From Liolophura sinensis (lineage: Eukaryota; Mollusca; Polyplacophora; Chitonida; Chitonidae), in the NCBI RefSeq assembly GCF_032854445.1, contig NC_088296.1, forward strand, positions 13,054,706-13,118,705: 64,000 bases of DNA. The letters are read 5' to 3'. The position numbers were made by a program, and so were the translations under genes. Below are positions 11,700-23,100 of this stretch, in pieces. Numbering within the stretch: the first letter of the stretch is position 1; every line of letters begins with the position of its first letter. Under the pieces are notes generated by a model, which did not search any database, had not been told where the DNA came from, and saw only the letters and a program-made list of their open reading frames with translations.

Positions 11700-13968
11700 A
11701 TTGATGAAGAGCTGCGACTCGCTTAGTCTGGTTTTCGGAGACTAACGAGTTGATAAGCGACATTCAGTGTGGATTTCGAAAGAATCGCAGTACTGTTGAT
11801 CATCTTGTTCGTCTAGAATCCTTTATTAAGAACGGTATTATCAATCGTGACCATGTCGTATCTGTCTTTTTTGATCTGGAAAAGGCATATTACACTACTT
11901 GGAAATATGATATTATGAAAGATATGCATGGATTTGGCCTTAGAGGTCGGCTTCCTGACTTTATTCGTAAATTCTTAGACCATCGTCATTTCCAAGTTGG
12001 GGTTGGGGCTACCCTATCTGACTATTTTGACCAAGATCAGGAGGTTCCTCAAGGCAGCATTTTATCAGTTGCTCTCTTCAGCGTGAAGATTAATAACCTT
12101 GCCAGAGTTTTATCTCCTAATATGAACGGGTCCCTTTTTGTGGACGATCGTGGTATCTCTTGTCGAGGAAAAGGTATGCACACTGTCGAGAGACAGCTGC
12201 AGCTTTGCCTTAATAAAATTCATGCCTGGGCACTGGAGAACGGATTTAAGTTCTCTAAGTCGAAGACTAACTGTGTACACTTTTGTCGGAAGTACTTCCC
12301 ATGAAGACCCCAAGGTATTTTTAAATGGCTCCCCCATCAAGGTTGTGCCGGAGGCAAAATTTCTCGGGGTGATCTTCGATAAGCACCTTACATTTAAATC
12401 TCACATTAATTATTTTAGAGCCAGATGCCTAAAGGCGCTTGATATTTTGAAGGCTGTCTCAAGTGCTCGATGGAGAGCTGATCGTGAAACCCTACTTCAT
12501 CTCTATCGAGCACTGATTCGTTCTAAGCTAGACTATGCCTGCAGTGTTTATGTAGGTGCGTCACGCTCCCAATTGAAGAAACTCAATACTGTACACCACC
12601 GGGCCCTACTGTTGTGTTTAGGTGCTTTCCGTACCTCTCCTGTGGAGAGTCTGTATGTTGAGGCAAACGAGCCTCCCCTGGAGCTTCGAAGAACTAAACT
12701 ATCCTTACAGTATATCACCAAGCTGAGAGCCAATCCATCCAAGCCAGCCTTCGATTGTGTCCTCCATCCGGAGTTTGAAGACTTATATGCTCGGAGGCCA
12801 TCCATTGTTCCTCCACTAGGTGTCCGCATCCAGGAGCATGTGCAAGCAGCTGGGCTTGGGCTGGTTACTATCGCTCCCATACGCATCCAGGAAGACCAAC
12901 CGTGGTTATGTTCTAAGCCTCAGGTTGACACCTCACTCTCCTCCCTGAAGAAATCTTCCACCAACCCTCTAGTATACCAACAGGAGTTTAGTGATATGTG
13001 TTCAAAGTATCCATTTTATCACCGTATATTCACTGACGGTTCCAAGGATGATGATGGCGTGGCTTCTGCCGCTGTCCTTGGGCCCAGATCCATTTCAACT
13101 CGGCTTCCAAATTTCTGTTATGTATTTACTGTGGAAGCCAAGGCAATTTTGTGCGCACTCCGGTCCATTCCAAAGCTCGGAGGTAGCAGATTTCTCATCT
13201 GCTCTGACTCCCTTTCCTGCTTCCAGGCAATTTGTGCTGGTTCGCCAGTACATCCAGACATTCTATCTATCGGGAAGATGGTCAAACGATTTAATGAAGA
13301 TTTTATCATTGTCTTTTGTTGGGTGCCCGGGCATATGGGTATCCCAGGGAATATTGCTGCAGATGAAGCCGCTAAGGCGGCTCTGCATTCCGTTACTACC
13401 CAAACTGACGTTCCATATTCGGATCTGCGTTCACTTATTTGCTCCTATATCAAGCGCTTGTTTCAGGCTCAATGGGATGACCAGACAACCAACAAACTGC
13501 ATGATATTCGTCAGTTTGTTGGTCCATCACTTTCCTTTCACGGCATCGTCTCTGCTCTTGCATTTTGAGGAGGTGTCGTATCGGTCACACACGTCCTACG
13601 CATGGGTATTTGTTGAAAGGAAAAGATGCTCCTCATTGTTTTGCTTGTGATCAACGGTTCACAGTCAAGCACATATTGCTTGACTGTGGCGACTTTGCTC
13701 CTGCGCGAAATTCTTTTTATCCAGTGAGCTCTCTTGCAGAACTATTCAATTCTATAGAAAGTGATACTATTTTTGATTTTCTCTCTGCCATTGGTATGGT
13801 AGGAAAGCTGTGATTTTAAACTACCGTCTGTGTTTGTTAGGTAACTTCTGATGTCCTTCTGACCGACTGGTAAATGACTTATCCGTAGTAGGTAGACTAC
13901 TTGATGTTTTATTGTCCCGGTAAAACTGAAATATTGTTGAAAGCGACGTTAAAACTTTCACTCACTCT
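11700..13968 (+). mobile_element. 5'-truncated I/Nimb-like LINE with RT and RNase H (LINE-1)
   Basis: Non-LTR retrotransposon. The first frame (to 12304) has reverse transcriptase motifs: CGFRKNRSTVDHLV, VFFDLEKAY (motif A), PQGSILS (motif B) and LFVDD (motif C; usually F/YADD). A frameshift near 12290 moves to the frame ending at 13568, which carries the thumb region and a C-terminal RNase H (FTDGSK, VEAKAILCAL, CSDSLSC, WVPGHMGIPGN, ADEAAKAA). A second frameshift leads to the final segment 13565-13813 with IGHTRPTHG and a C-x2-C..H-x4-C knuckle. The 3' UTR ends GTTAAAACTTTCACTCACTC. RT plus RNase H with this C-terminal knuckle fits the I/Nimb/Ingi group. Two frameshifts and 5' truncation make it dead. 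Confidence 0.93.
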
Positions 13969-14310
13969 CAGTTTGAAGTATCTGTGCTATAAACCTTTTT
14001 ATATGTAATACCCACACGCCATTTTGGAAAAGAACATTGATTACGTAAAATCTTTAAACTAACCAAAAGTCTTCCAAAAATTTGCTATATTTCCTTCTTA
14101 AAACAGTATATATGTTAAACCACATTTTGCTTGCAAGAAAATTGCCAGCCTAATGCTTCATCGTGTCCCGCCAAAACCACATGTAAAGAGCTGGATCGTG
14201 GTATTGAACTGTTCCGATGTTACTGCTGAGCTGATGCAAAATTGTCAGACAGAGGTCAATGCCTGGATAAAACGCCAGCCGCCCAAGATAATAACACCAG
14301 GTATGTTCGC
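13969..14310 (+). repeat. Copy of gene A exon 3 and its 5' intron
   Basis: Duplicate of 8998-9340 beginning directly after the LINE-1 3' terminus. Intron and exon parts are both highly similar to the source. Confidence 0.88.
14138..14300 (+). pseudogene. Pseudo-exon: duplicated EGF-like domain 2
   Basis: Reads as the EGF exon of gene A (NCQPNASSCPAKTTC identical) up to CYC, then TGA at 14227-14229 replaces a serine codon. A one-base insertion near AAAACGCC shifts the remaining frame, and total length is 163 rather than 159 nt, breaking phase. Splice sites still look usable, so if spliced in it would truncate the protein. Confidence 0.85.
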
Positions 14311-14516
14311 ATTTTTGATCCTGTCTGTTAACACACTCTGCAAGCGCAACATTTTTTGTACTGTTTTCTATCCCTTAGTTCCCTAGATGTAGGATTATCA
14401 AGGTTGTCGATTATTTTGTACTCAAGAGCTCCCCTTTTATACAGCATACATGTAACTGTGAAGAATATCTGTACAGCGTGAAAAACAAACAGTGGGGCTG
14501 GGGTGTTGAACTATCG

Positions 14517-14690
14517 AGCGACCGAGCCCACCGGGCCGTACGTGGGAAGGTCCTTCAGCAACCTGCAGGTGTTCGTGGGTTTCCTACGGGCTCTGCTGGG
14601 TTCCCTCCCACCATAATGCTGGCCGTCGCCGTATAAGTGAAATATTCTTGAGTTGGGCGTGAAACACCAATCAAATAAATAAACAAATCA
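14517..14690 (+). mobile_element. Type 1 SINE, 5'-truncated
   Basis: Plus orientation: GGCCGTACGTGGGAAGGTC, CACCATAATGCTGGCCG, GTATAAGTGAAATATTCTTG, then CACCAATCAAATAAATAAAC tail. Confidence 0.9.
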
Positions 14691-14991
14691 AAACTGCAAG
14701 AGACAATACTTCAAAGTACTCTCAGTCGTCAGACTATGCCCATCCAATGTTCTGTTATTTCTCTACATTCAACATTGAAAATACTGAGTACTGTATACCA
14801 TGTGTTCGTCACGTTTACAAATTACAGTTGCCAAATCTGGTTCGTAATATAACAATGTTAAAATAACGATATTCTATATAAACTGCTTAATCCCAAGTTT
14901 GCTTATAAAATTTCTTGGCAGCGTGATAGTCTTGCACATTTTTCAGGTGGTCCAAATTTTAATGTGTATATACATTTTTATCTGTCGACAG

Positions 14992-15678
14992 GAGAAGAAA
15001 TCGTCAAAAAGCCGAAGCCAGGGGGTAAAGGGTGTCTAAAGGAAATACAGGGAGTATAGCCAAAGCCCGATCAAATAAAGAGAGTAACACTCTGAATTAG
15101 AACTTGATGCACGGCGGGTGGTAGGGGAAGATAACTCCGGCAGACATGACTTTCTGACAGACAGCGAAATGCTGGTGCCCGGTTCAAAAATCCGGTCTAG
15201 CGTAAACGTGACTACTGCAAACGTCGCCTTGGCGTACGAGGAAGGGGATATACCTGAACAAAATTGTACATCACAAAATGAATACATGCATTTGCATATA
15301 TCGACACCCCAGTCAAAAACCGATAAATACGCCAACAGAAAAATTCCCCACAACAAGGCTAAACAAAGCGATTAATCCACGCTAAGTACTTTAGGAAGTA
15401 TGACTGATCAGTTTATGTACGATTCTCTGTCGAAGCCAACCTTAGAACCTACAGCAGCTGAAATCACCCAAGCTGAGAATTACAGCAGGCCTACATCATC
15501 CAATGGGTACGTAAATAGCATTCAGCCCAGACTGAACGGAAGCGGAAGCGCAGATTATGACGTTACCTACAGGTCTACATCACAACAAGTTGACAACTAC
15601 GAGCAGCCGCACTTTGCTGTGGTAGATCATACACGCAATCAAAACAAATATGCTGAACTGAAACTAGAAAGGGTCTAA
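14992..15678 (+). pseudogene. Gene A cytoplasmic tail exon (tyrosine-motif ORF, disrupted)
   Basis: After a TCTGTCGACAG acceptor, the phase expected from gene B gives only about 11 basic codons (RRNRQKAEARG) before TAA at 15026. Another frame is open from 15088 to 15678 except for a single TAA at 15373. It carries many tyrosines: EYMHL, KYANR, MYDSL, NYSRP, GYVNSI, DYDVTY, NYEQPHF and KYAELKLERV at the end. These resemble YxxL/YxN phosphotyrosine signalling sites. The tail has little in common with gene B's beyond a DYDxxY motif. It is broken by at least one stop, or split by an unseen intron. Confidence 0.55.
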
Positions 15679-15770
15679 CCTAAATCGCTCTGTGCTTAAT
15701 TATGATTCAATGTCGCTTTCATTATTAAATCAATCATTTCAAGATGTGCAACCTTGTAATAGTAGTCCAA

Positions 15771-16357
15771 CCCTAAAGGGACATACCGCCAAAAGAAATT
15801 TCGAATTTTTGAGTGAGTGCAGCTAACTAAATAAAGTAGTTGCATGTGACTCCCAACTAAACCTCCTGGGTTTATGTTTTCCGAAAAATGTCAATTATAA
15901 GGGGAAATCCGTCACTGGTCTAAACTGTCCTCCCCACGAAATAAGATGCACATGAGGCAGCGCAAAGATTCCCACAATGCAACATTCACTCGAGAATCGC
16001 ACAGTACGACAGAATGAAAGTGAATTATAGGCCTACTAAACCAAGTGCGAGCTTTCTTTCTGTCGATAATATTTTATTCGTATTACCAACGAACAGAACA
16101 TAAGTTACATGGTAGACCGCATAATTATCACACAATACCCTGTATGACATCAAATTCGCTGAACATCTCCCGTTGTCTAGACAACAAGGGGGGGTTGTCT
16201 AAGAAATATTTTCTAAATACAGTGACTTGAGTCAGTTGATGGTCGAAGTGTAACCCCGTATAAAACTGAACATTCGATTGTCCACTGAGTGCCAGAAACT
16301 GTATGTTGACATCTGAAGGTCTTAACTTCTAAAAGTCGGTGGTATGTCCCTTTAAGG
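15771..16357. mobile_element. MITE-like element with 20-bp terminal inverted repeats
   Basis: Left end CCCTAAAGGGACATACCGCC (15771-15790). The reverse complement of the right end (16338-16357) is CCTTAAAGGGACATACCACC, two mismatches in 20. About 590 bases with no coding capacity. Superfamily not assignable; no convincing target duplication seen. Confidence 0.7.
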
Positions 16358-16933
16358 TCAACATATTTACAGCGCTGGTACAGCACATAGCCAAATACAG
16401 CACATGCGCATGGCATCAAGACGGTGGTCTGATACTACACCAGTTGGCCTGCATGCATCGCCATTTGCCATACCATGGAAGTACTAAAAGTTCCAATTTT
16501 ATTTCATTTTGTTGCATGTTTTACCCGACGCGGAGTTGAACTCGACGTATTTTGGTTACTATTTCTAGACCAAAGTAAAGCAAGAGGAAAGTTTTTTCTT
16601 ACGTTTGGGCTGAAGCAAGTTTTCATACAGGAGTGAGGTTATTGAGTCAAAAATTTATATGTACAATGTTGAAAAAGTTTTATGCGGAAAAAGGCCTGCT
16701 ACACCAGTATAGGGCCTGTGTTGAGTACTATATTTAAATTCCAAGCAGTAGCATGTTCAGACAAGGAGTTTACTTATCTCCCCAATTTGTCAAGTAGGTA
16801 TACTTTGTTTTGTGCTGGTCTGTAGCTCGTGTTTTAGACTGTGAATTTTGTATATGTATCTTATTTTAACAGCATTGTGCTTCCTAGTGCACATGTATTA
16901 TTTTTATTATTGTGATACTTCCTTATATGTTGC
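16358..16933. other. Spacer between receptor genes
   Basis: AT-rich unique sequence; nothing recognised. Confidence 0.6.
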
Positions 16934-17216
16934 TCGAGTCCCACAGGCTTAAATCCCACTAGTTCAAGTCCAGCTGATTCCAGCCCACAGGCCTGTATTC
17001 CACTAGTTCGAGTCCAGCTGATTCCAGTCACACAGGCCTGAATTCCACTAGTTCGAATCCAGCTGATTCCAGTCCCACAGGCCTGTATTCCACTAGTTCG
17101 AGTCCAGCTGATTCCAGTCCCACAGGCCTGTATTCCACTAGGTCGAGTCCAGCTGACTCCAGTCCCACAGGCCTGAATTCCACTAGTTCGAGTCCAGCTG
17201 ACTCCAGTTCCACAGG
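16934..17216. repeat. 45-bp minisatellite, block 3
   Basis: About six copies of the same 45-bp unit as at 1-330, directly before the second copy of the upstream duplication. The flank module follows at 17261-17433. Confidence 0.9.
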
Positions 17217-18149
17217 CGATTCACGTATAAAAGATCAGACCTCAACAGTTACCTGTCAAACGTCCTACCTTAAGACACAGCCATAAGGCGTTATGACCAT
17301 TATAACTTCATGGGAAGTCCACCTGTAAGTTGTATAACAAGTCTAACACAGATCTGTGACCCAGTATCTGTGTTAGCTTCAAATCACTTCAAATTCAAAA
17401 ATTTTCTTTTTCTGATAAAGGTCCTGTAAAATACCACCAATATCAGGGCTATCCGAGGTCATATTTAAATATGAATATACATGAACATGGTGACGATGGG
17501 ACATAGCTCGGTGGCATGTGTACTGGTAAGCCATGGATAATCTTCTACAAAGATAATCCTCGTGCGTGCACAATCCGGGCATTCATCTGGGGACTTTGTT
17601 AGATGGCAGGAGTAAAGGATACTTTGGCTAAAAACACACTTTGACTGATGAACGCTGTAACATAACACGTCTGTGGGATGAAGAATTCTACAGCACGCAA
17701 TTCGCCGACTTTAGGTCAGGCTATAAAATGGCGGCTCGCAACGTCAACACATGCAGTGACGGAGTAATGCCATGCAGAAGATATGAAAGGAGTATGTTTA
17801 TTAAAACGACCTCTAATAATCAATGTTTCTAGAAATTTCTTATATGTGCTCTATAAAAATAAATGTTTCTTGTAAAGTTCATTTTTTTCTGTTAGTGAAC
17901 AATTATAGCTAGAAGGATAAGACCTGCAGTTAAAACTGTGATGAATGTGGTAAAGATATCGACGTTAGAGAGCAATCCGATCGCTTCACATGGATGCAAT
18001 CAGAACAGAAAACTGTCATCTTGACATTCTGTTGAGAAGGACGATAGGTGAAATATGTGAGTAGTCGACCTATATAAAGAGATCTCTCATTTCCATAGGG
18101 ATGTTGTTTTTTGTTAAATGTGACAGCAGATCTAGGCTGACCATTTATA

Positions 18150-18371
18150 TTTATTTATAAATTTGATTGGGATTTAACGCCGTACTCCAGAATATTTCAC
18201 TTATACGGCGTCGACCAGCATTATGGTGGGAGGAAACTGAACAGAGCCCGGGGGAAACACACGACTATCCACAGGTTGTGGTAGACCTTCCCACCTACGG
18301 CTGGAGAGGGCGACCGCATTGGTGAGAGGCTACTAGGTCATTGCGCCGCGCGTGCCAACCACCTAGGCCCT
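18150..18371 (-). mobile_element. Type 1 SINE (paralogue of 1625-1850)
   Basis: Same insertion and diverged body as the copy in the first duplication, including the odd GCCAACCACCTAGGCCC end. Confidence 0.85.
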
Positions 18372-18655
18372 GGGCTTGACTGAACTAACACATAGAAAAT
18401 ATATAATTATAAGTCTATGTTGTCAATGAGACTGACTGAGCTAAACCACTGGCATTGGCAAGTTACTGTCGAACTTTTCCACATGTGTCATGCGCATATG
18501 CACTGCATATTTCCACCAGACAATTTAGGCTCGAAGGCGACTAGGAATTTTTTATGGAGAAGCATTACACCCAACTCCTTGGTTTTTCCATATGCTTCCT
18601 TTCTGTATAGCCGAAACATCAGCAGCAAACTGTCTATGTCAAAATAAATTTGTTT

Positions 18656-18891
18656 GTCAGCAAACTCTGTCCGGTTTCCTCCCACCATAATGCTAACCGC
18701 TGTGGTGTAAGTGAAATATTCTTGAGTAGGCCTACGTAATACTACAATCAAATGAATAAACACATAGACCAAAACCAATTATTTATTCATCTGCTTATTT
18801 ATTTGATTGATGATTCACGCGGTACTCAAGAATATTTCACTTATACGACGCCGGGCACTATCATGGTGTGAGGAAACCGGGCTCGGTGATA
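18656..18891. mobile_element. Two facing SINE fragments (paralogue of 2144-2372)
   Basis: Plus fragment 18656-18755 and minus fragment 18790-18891, as in the first duplication copy. Confidence 0.7.
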
Positions 18892-19063
18892 AAGACACAG
18901 TATCAGCAGCCATGTGGAGACATCACTGTTTTACAAGCAATCTAACATTGTCCGCCATATACGATGACATGTACCTTCATACTGTAACACAGCTTGGCTT
19001 GACGAAGTCATGTGAGGGAATGTGTGGAAGAGAATAATTCACACCGTAGTTTTAGCACCATAG

Positions 19064-19331
19064 ATTTTTTTTTTTGATTGGTGTTTTACGCCGTACTCAA
19101 GAATATTTCGCTTATACGACGGCGGTCAGCATTATGGTGGGTGGAAACCGGGCAGAGCCCGGGGGAAACCCACGACCATCCGCAGGTTGCTGGCAGACCT
19201 TCTCACGTACGGCCGGAGAGGAAGCCAGCATGAGCTGGACTTGAACTCACAGCGACCGCATTGGTGAGAGACTCCTGGGTCATTACGCTGCGCTAGCGCT
19301 TTAACCGAATGAGCCACGGAGGCCCCTACAC
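19064..19331 (-). mobile_element. Type 1 SINE (paralogue of 2551-2815)
   Basis: Full-length copy ending GAGCCACGGAGGCCCC, flanked by CACCATAGATT and CACTATAGATT, the same target duplication with one later change. Confidence 0.9.
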
Positions 19332-20077
19332 ACTATAGATTAAACCTGTACAACGCTCGGTATACCTGAGTTCAGTTTGTATCAAACTCCTCAAAGTTTT
19401 ACAGAATCTTTGTTCCTAACAACTTTGGTATGTACAGCAAACGGGCAAACATGGGCTAAATTACACATATCCCTTTGCAACATCCCAAAATAGCAAGTTG
19501 AACAATATGTTTATTCAGGTGGAACTACTTCTGGGTCTGTACTGGCAAAGACAGAAGTCTCCCACGGTGAGACAGAGCAAAGAGAGAGGACAAATGTCTG
19601 GCTGCGTTGTTCAGTAATACATGTTAAAACTTATACTGAGATTTCTGTGATATACTCATTGCCTTTTATGAAATGAAAACATTTGTCAACAATTTGCATT
19701 ATGAACGTACTCAGGAAATCGTGCATTTCATTACTTGACCTGTCAAGCTTTTTGTCAGTATTTTTTCTGGCAGAGGGTTTATGTTTTACACAGGTTTAGG
19801 GGATGTCACGAAAGCGATCTTTGTCACAATTCGACGACAATAAGTGTCCTCTTTGAGACAGTATTATATGTTACAGGAATAAGGCGATAGCTACCAACAT
19901 ACGTTCCTTAGAAGTTACATAAGATATGTTCGAAACATTTTCAGATCACGGAAGAAAACTTTTAAGACGGCCTAGAAAGACTTCTTGACCTACATAGACT
20001 AGTCATTGCCTTTCGGTAGGGGTTGGTCCTCAGTTGTCGTCTGCGCTTTTGTGAGTTGCGTATTGACCTTGCAGAGA

Positions 20078-20156
20078 ATGGCGATCACAGCGAACAGAGG
20101 TGCTCAGACAAGATTAATATTTTTCATCCTGGTTTTGACAGTTTTACTTACCCCAG
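20078..20156 (+). CDS. Gene B exon 1: signal peptide
   Basis: MAITANRGAQTRL then a hydrophobic core (IFFILVLTVLLTP) and a GTAAGTT donor in phase 1. Same length as gene A exon 1. The preceding in-frame ATG-less context and match to gene A fix this start. Confidence 0.88.
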
Positions 20157-23100
20157 GTAAGTTGCTGCACTTTTACCCTCAACCCATCCCGCCCCTCAAA
20201 TTGTCCAGATACACATATAACCGCTACCATAGTTACCATACCAACTCGAAAGTTGGATTATTTGGTTCACCTGTGATTGATAGCTTTCAGCATAAATTAA
20301 GGGGAAATTTGCTGTAGCCGCCTTTATGATGTGTGCTTCCACTTACTTTTGTGCACATACTTCGAATTATACACCCGTTTAGTTCAGCGAGTCTCACAAC
20401 AGGTTAGTTAATTACACGGTTGAGGTCGATTTATGCTAGAGTAGTTTTATTGCGCGTGTGAATAGCGGAAATGTTCCATACCGACAATCCGACGGATTTG
20501 GTCCCAAAACTCGCACCTGCGTTGCTCAAAATGAGGGTTATCCCACTCCGCGACTAGCATTCAATGCCGACCATATCCGTTATTTCAATAAAATCGCATT
20601 TTACGGTACAAAAGTTTTACTCAACTGCACGAAACCAAAGGTCATCACATCCTTATTTTGCAACCTCAGAAGGGGTAAGTTGATCAAGCATGATAGTCTA
20701 CATAAATGGGGCAGTCATAGTGCAGTCAATCCAGGGTGTATCAGAATACCAAGTTTGAAATGTTGGAGTTCGTATGTTCAACGACCATGCCATACTGGAA
20801 CATTCACGTAGGACTACTCAGTCAGATCCCGATAACACTAATACATACGAAGGGGCTGTTACAATGAGTGGGTTAGCCTGAGTACCACTGGCCTGATCAA
20901 ACTGCGCTACTTATATTTAGAATTTATATGAAACGAATATATTGATAGCGACTGCTTTAGTCTGCAATTTATAAGCAACTTTGTGTGGAATACACATATC
21001 AACCAGTTTTTATCGCAAGTTTCAAGAGTTTAGAGGAAGTAAAAAAAATAAAATAAAAAAAAACCCAATAAAAGTCAGCGAGAACCAGAAAACAGTTTTG
21101 TTTGTAGTTTGCAATGTTCAATGGTGCATGTCCTTTTACTTAAAATGTATGGCGGTTAATGAATTTTCTCTTTTATTTTTTATTATCAGGTTACCAGAAT
21201 GGTAACACACCGATAGTGTGGAACCTGGCAACGTTTGTTGGCTAACAGTTATAATGTTTTGTAACTTTTGCAAAAGTTTAGGGAGACAACGTTAGCACCT
21301 TGCCAATATCGAAAGGATGAAGTCACGCTAGTTCACATCTATAACGTCAGAGATACGTTCCATGTAATTGGCTTGGAGTGAGTGAGTGAGTGAAAGTTTT
21401 AACGTCGCTTTCAACAATATTTCAGTTTTATCGCGACAATAAAACGTCAAATAGTCGATCTACTACGGGTAATTGGCTTGGCAGTAGGCATACATTACTG
21501 AAGCCAGCAATCTAGATAACCCTTAAATGCTCTAAATAGAAGACACAACACCTGAGCTTCATGTTGGTATTCAGTGTTGTTTATAATCGAGCGCTCAAAA
21601 TGAACAGGTAGGTGAGTACATGGAGCTCGGTACGGTAAAAGTCTGCAGCATACAAGAATAGAACACATTGGAAATATATGGTCTGATGACAGGTTATCTC
21701 GTTTCAAGTTCAACCAAGGTCACTGTTAGAATTCCAGCTGCCTAGAGCTAGCGAATGTAAACAAACATTTGTTTCTTGATAGATTTGATAAGTGAACTTA
21801 CAGTTTTTTCTCTCCCACGAAAAACTTTCCAAATTTATATTAGTCAGAATAGACCATAATAGCATCCCTGCGCTGGAGGGCGACAGAGCTTACTAAACTG
21901 TTCGAAGGATCTGGTCGATTTGCTCCTGGTAAACATTATAAAAAAAAAGTTGTATTGGTTGCTTTGACATCTCAAGTAATGAAAGTGATGGATATCCATG
22001 TTTGTTGTGAGTGGATTTAGGCTGATCTTTATGGATCAGCCTAAATCCACTCACTCCTTAATATTTATTTATTTATTTGATTGGTGTTTTACGCCGTACT
22101 CAAGAATATTTCACTTATACGACGGCGGCCAGCATTATGGTGGCAGGAAACCGGGCAGAGCCCGGGGGAAACCCACGATCATCCGCAGGTTGCTAGCAGA
22201 CCATCTCACTTACGGCAGGAGAGGAAGCCAGCATAAGTTGGATGAGAGTTGTACTCTCAGCGACCGCATTGGGGAGAGGCTACCGGGTCATTGCGCTGCG
22301 CTAGCGCGCTAACCAACGACTCCTTAATAGTTTCTGCATATAGTCGTTTTGATACGAGAACAGGTATAGGTCATCCAAAAAAAAAAAAGAGGTGGGGGGG
22401 AGCAGTTGGTACCGATTGGAATACCTATACACGATATAGTTTCCTCGAATTTTACAATGATGTTTTTAATAAGAAACTCATTAACAACGAGTCATGAATG
22501 GTAATCCTTGTGTGTAGTTGATCTGAAAAAGGCTTTGTTGCCTTTGACGTTAATGTAGCGGTGACCAGTTTTATTAAACACCGATACAATTAGTGATGAA
22601 ACTCTATCAGTTTAATGTGTGAAGAACTGGAGCAGAGAGTAAAGAAATCCCAAGTATGGAGGTATAAAAAAAGAAGAAAACTTAAACGTGGTGGGCATCA
22701 CCCAAGAATCTCAGTTGAGGAAGAGTATGATTTGGGAGCTGTAAGAGCGATAAGTAATAGGAGAGGAAAAGACTGGAACATTTGCACAAGTTGATTGTTT
22801 CAAGGATGTTGCTTGATAGCTGATACTGAAATAATACAACTGCAAGTTTCGTATCACTTGACCTGTTCACTAGTGTCTGCAAATGTTGCGTCTGTGACTT
22901 GTCGCTCTGTGACGAGAATATCGGTGATGCGTGCTCTAGTCTGAGTTAACGTTTCATGACACACTTGATTGAATAATCAAGACATATGTTCCTGCAAATC
23001 GTGACTATTCCCACCAGCATCAAGTGGTCAAGATTTTTGTATAGTTACACTCGTGAGTGCGTGTGTGAGTGTAAAGGGAGGAGGGGGGTGAGTTGGTGCA

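Larger units (their letters stand above)
3600..15678 (+). pseudogene. Receptor gene A: EGF-repeat membrane receptor, probably degraded
   Basis: Paralogue of gene B. Exons that keep frame: 3600-3678 (signal peptide), 7539-7676 (EGF-like 1), 9176-9334 (EGF-like 2), 9904-9966 (Thr/Ser stalk), all joined at phase 1 exactly as in gene B. No counterpart of gene B's transmembrane exon is visible between 9967 and 14990, where a LINE now sits. A second EGF exon (14138-14300) has an in-frame TGA and a frameshift. A long tail-like ORF ends at 15678 but has an internal TAA and no clean splice entry. Either the gene is a pseudogene, or it makes a secreted or truncated product, or its missing exon is too diverged to see. 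The extracellular exons look under constraint (all cysteines kept), so loss may be recent. Confidence 0.6.
17217..19640. repeat. Upstream segmental duplication, copy 2
   Basis: Partner of 705-3140 at an offset of about 16.5 kb. Contains the paralogous SINEs listed separately. Lies directly upstream of gene B. Confidence 0.9.
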
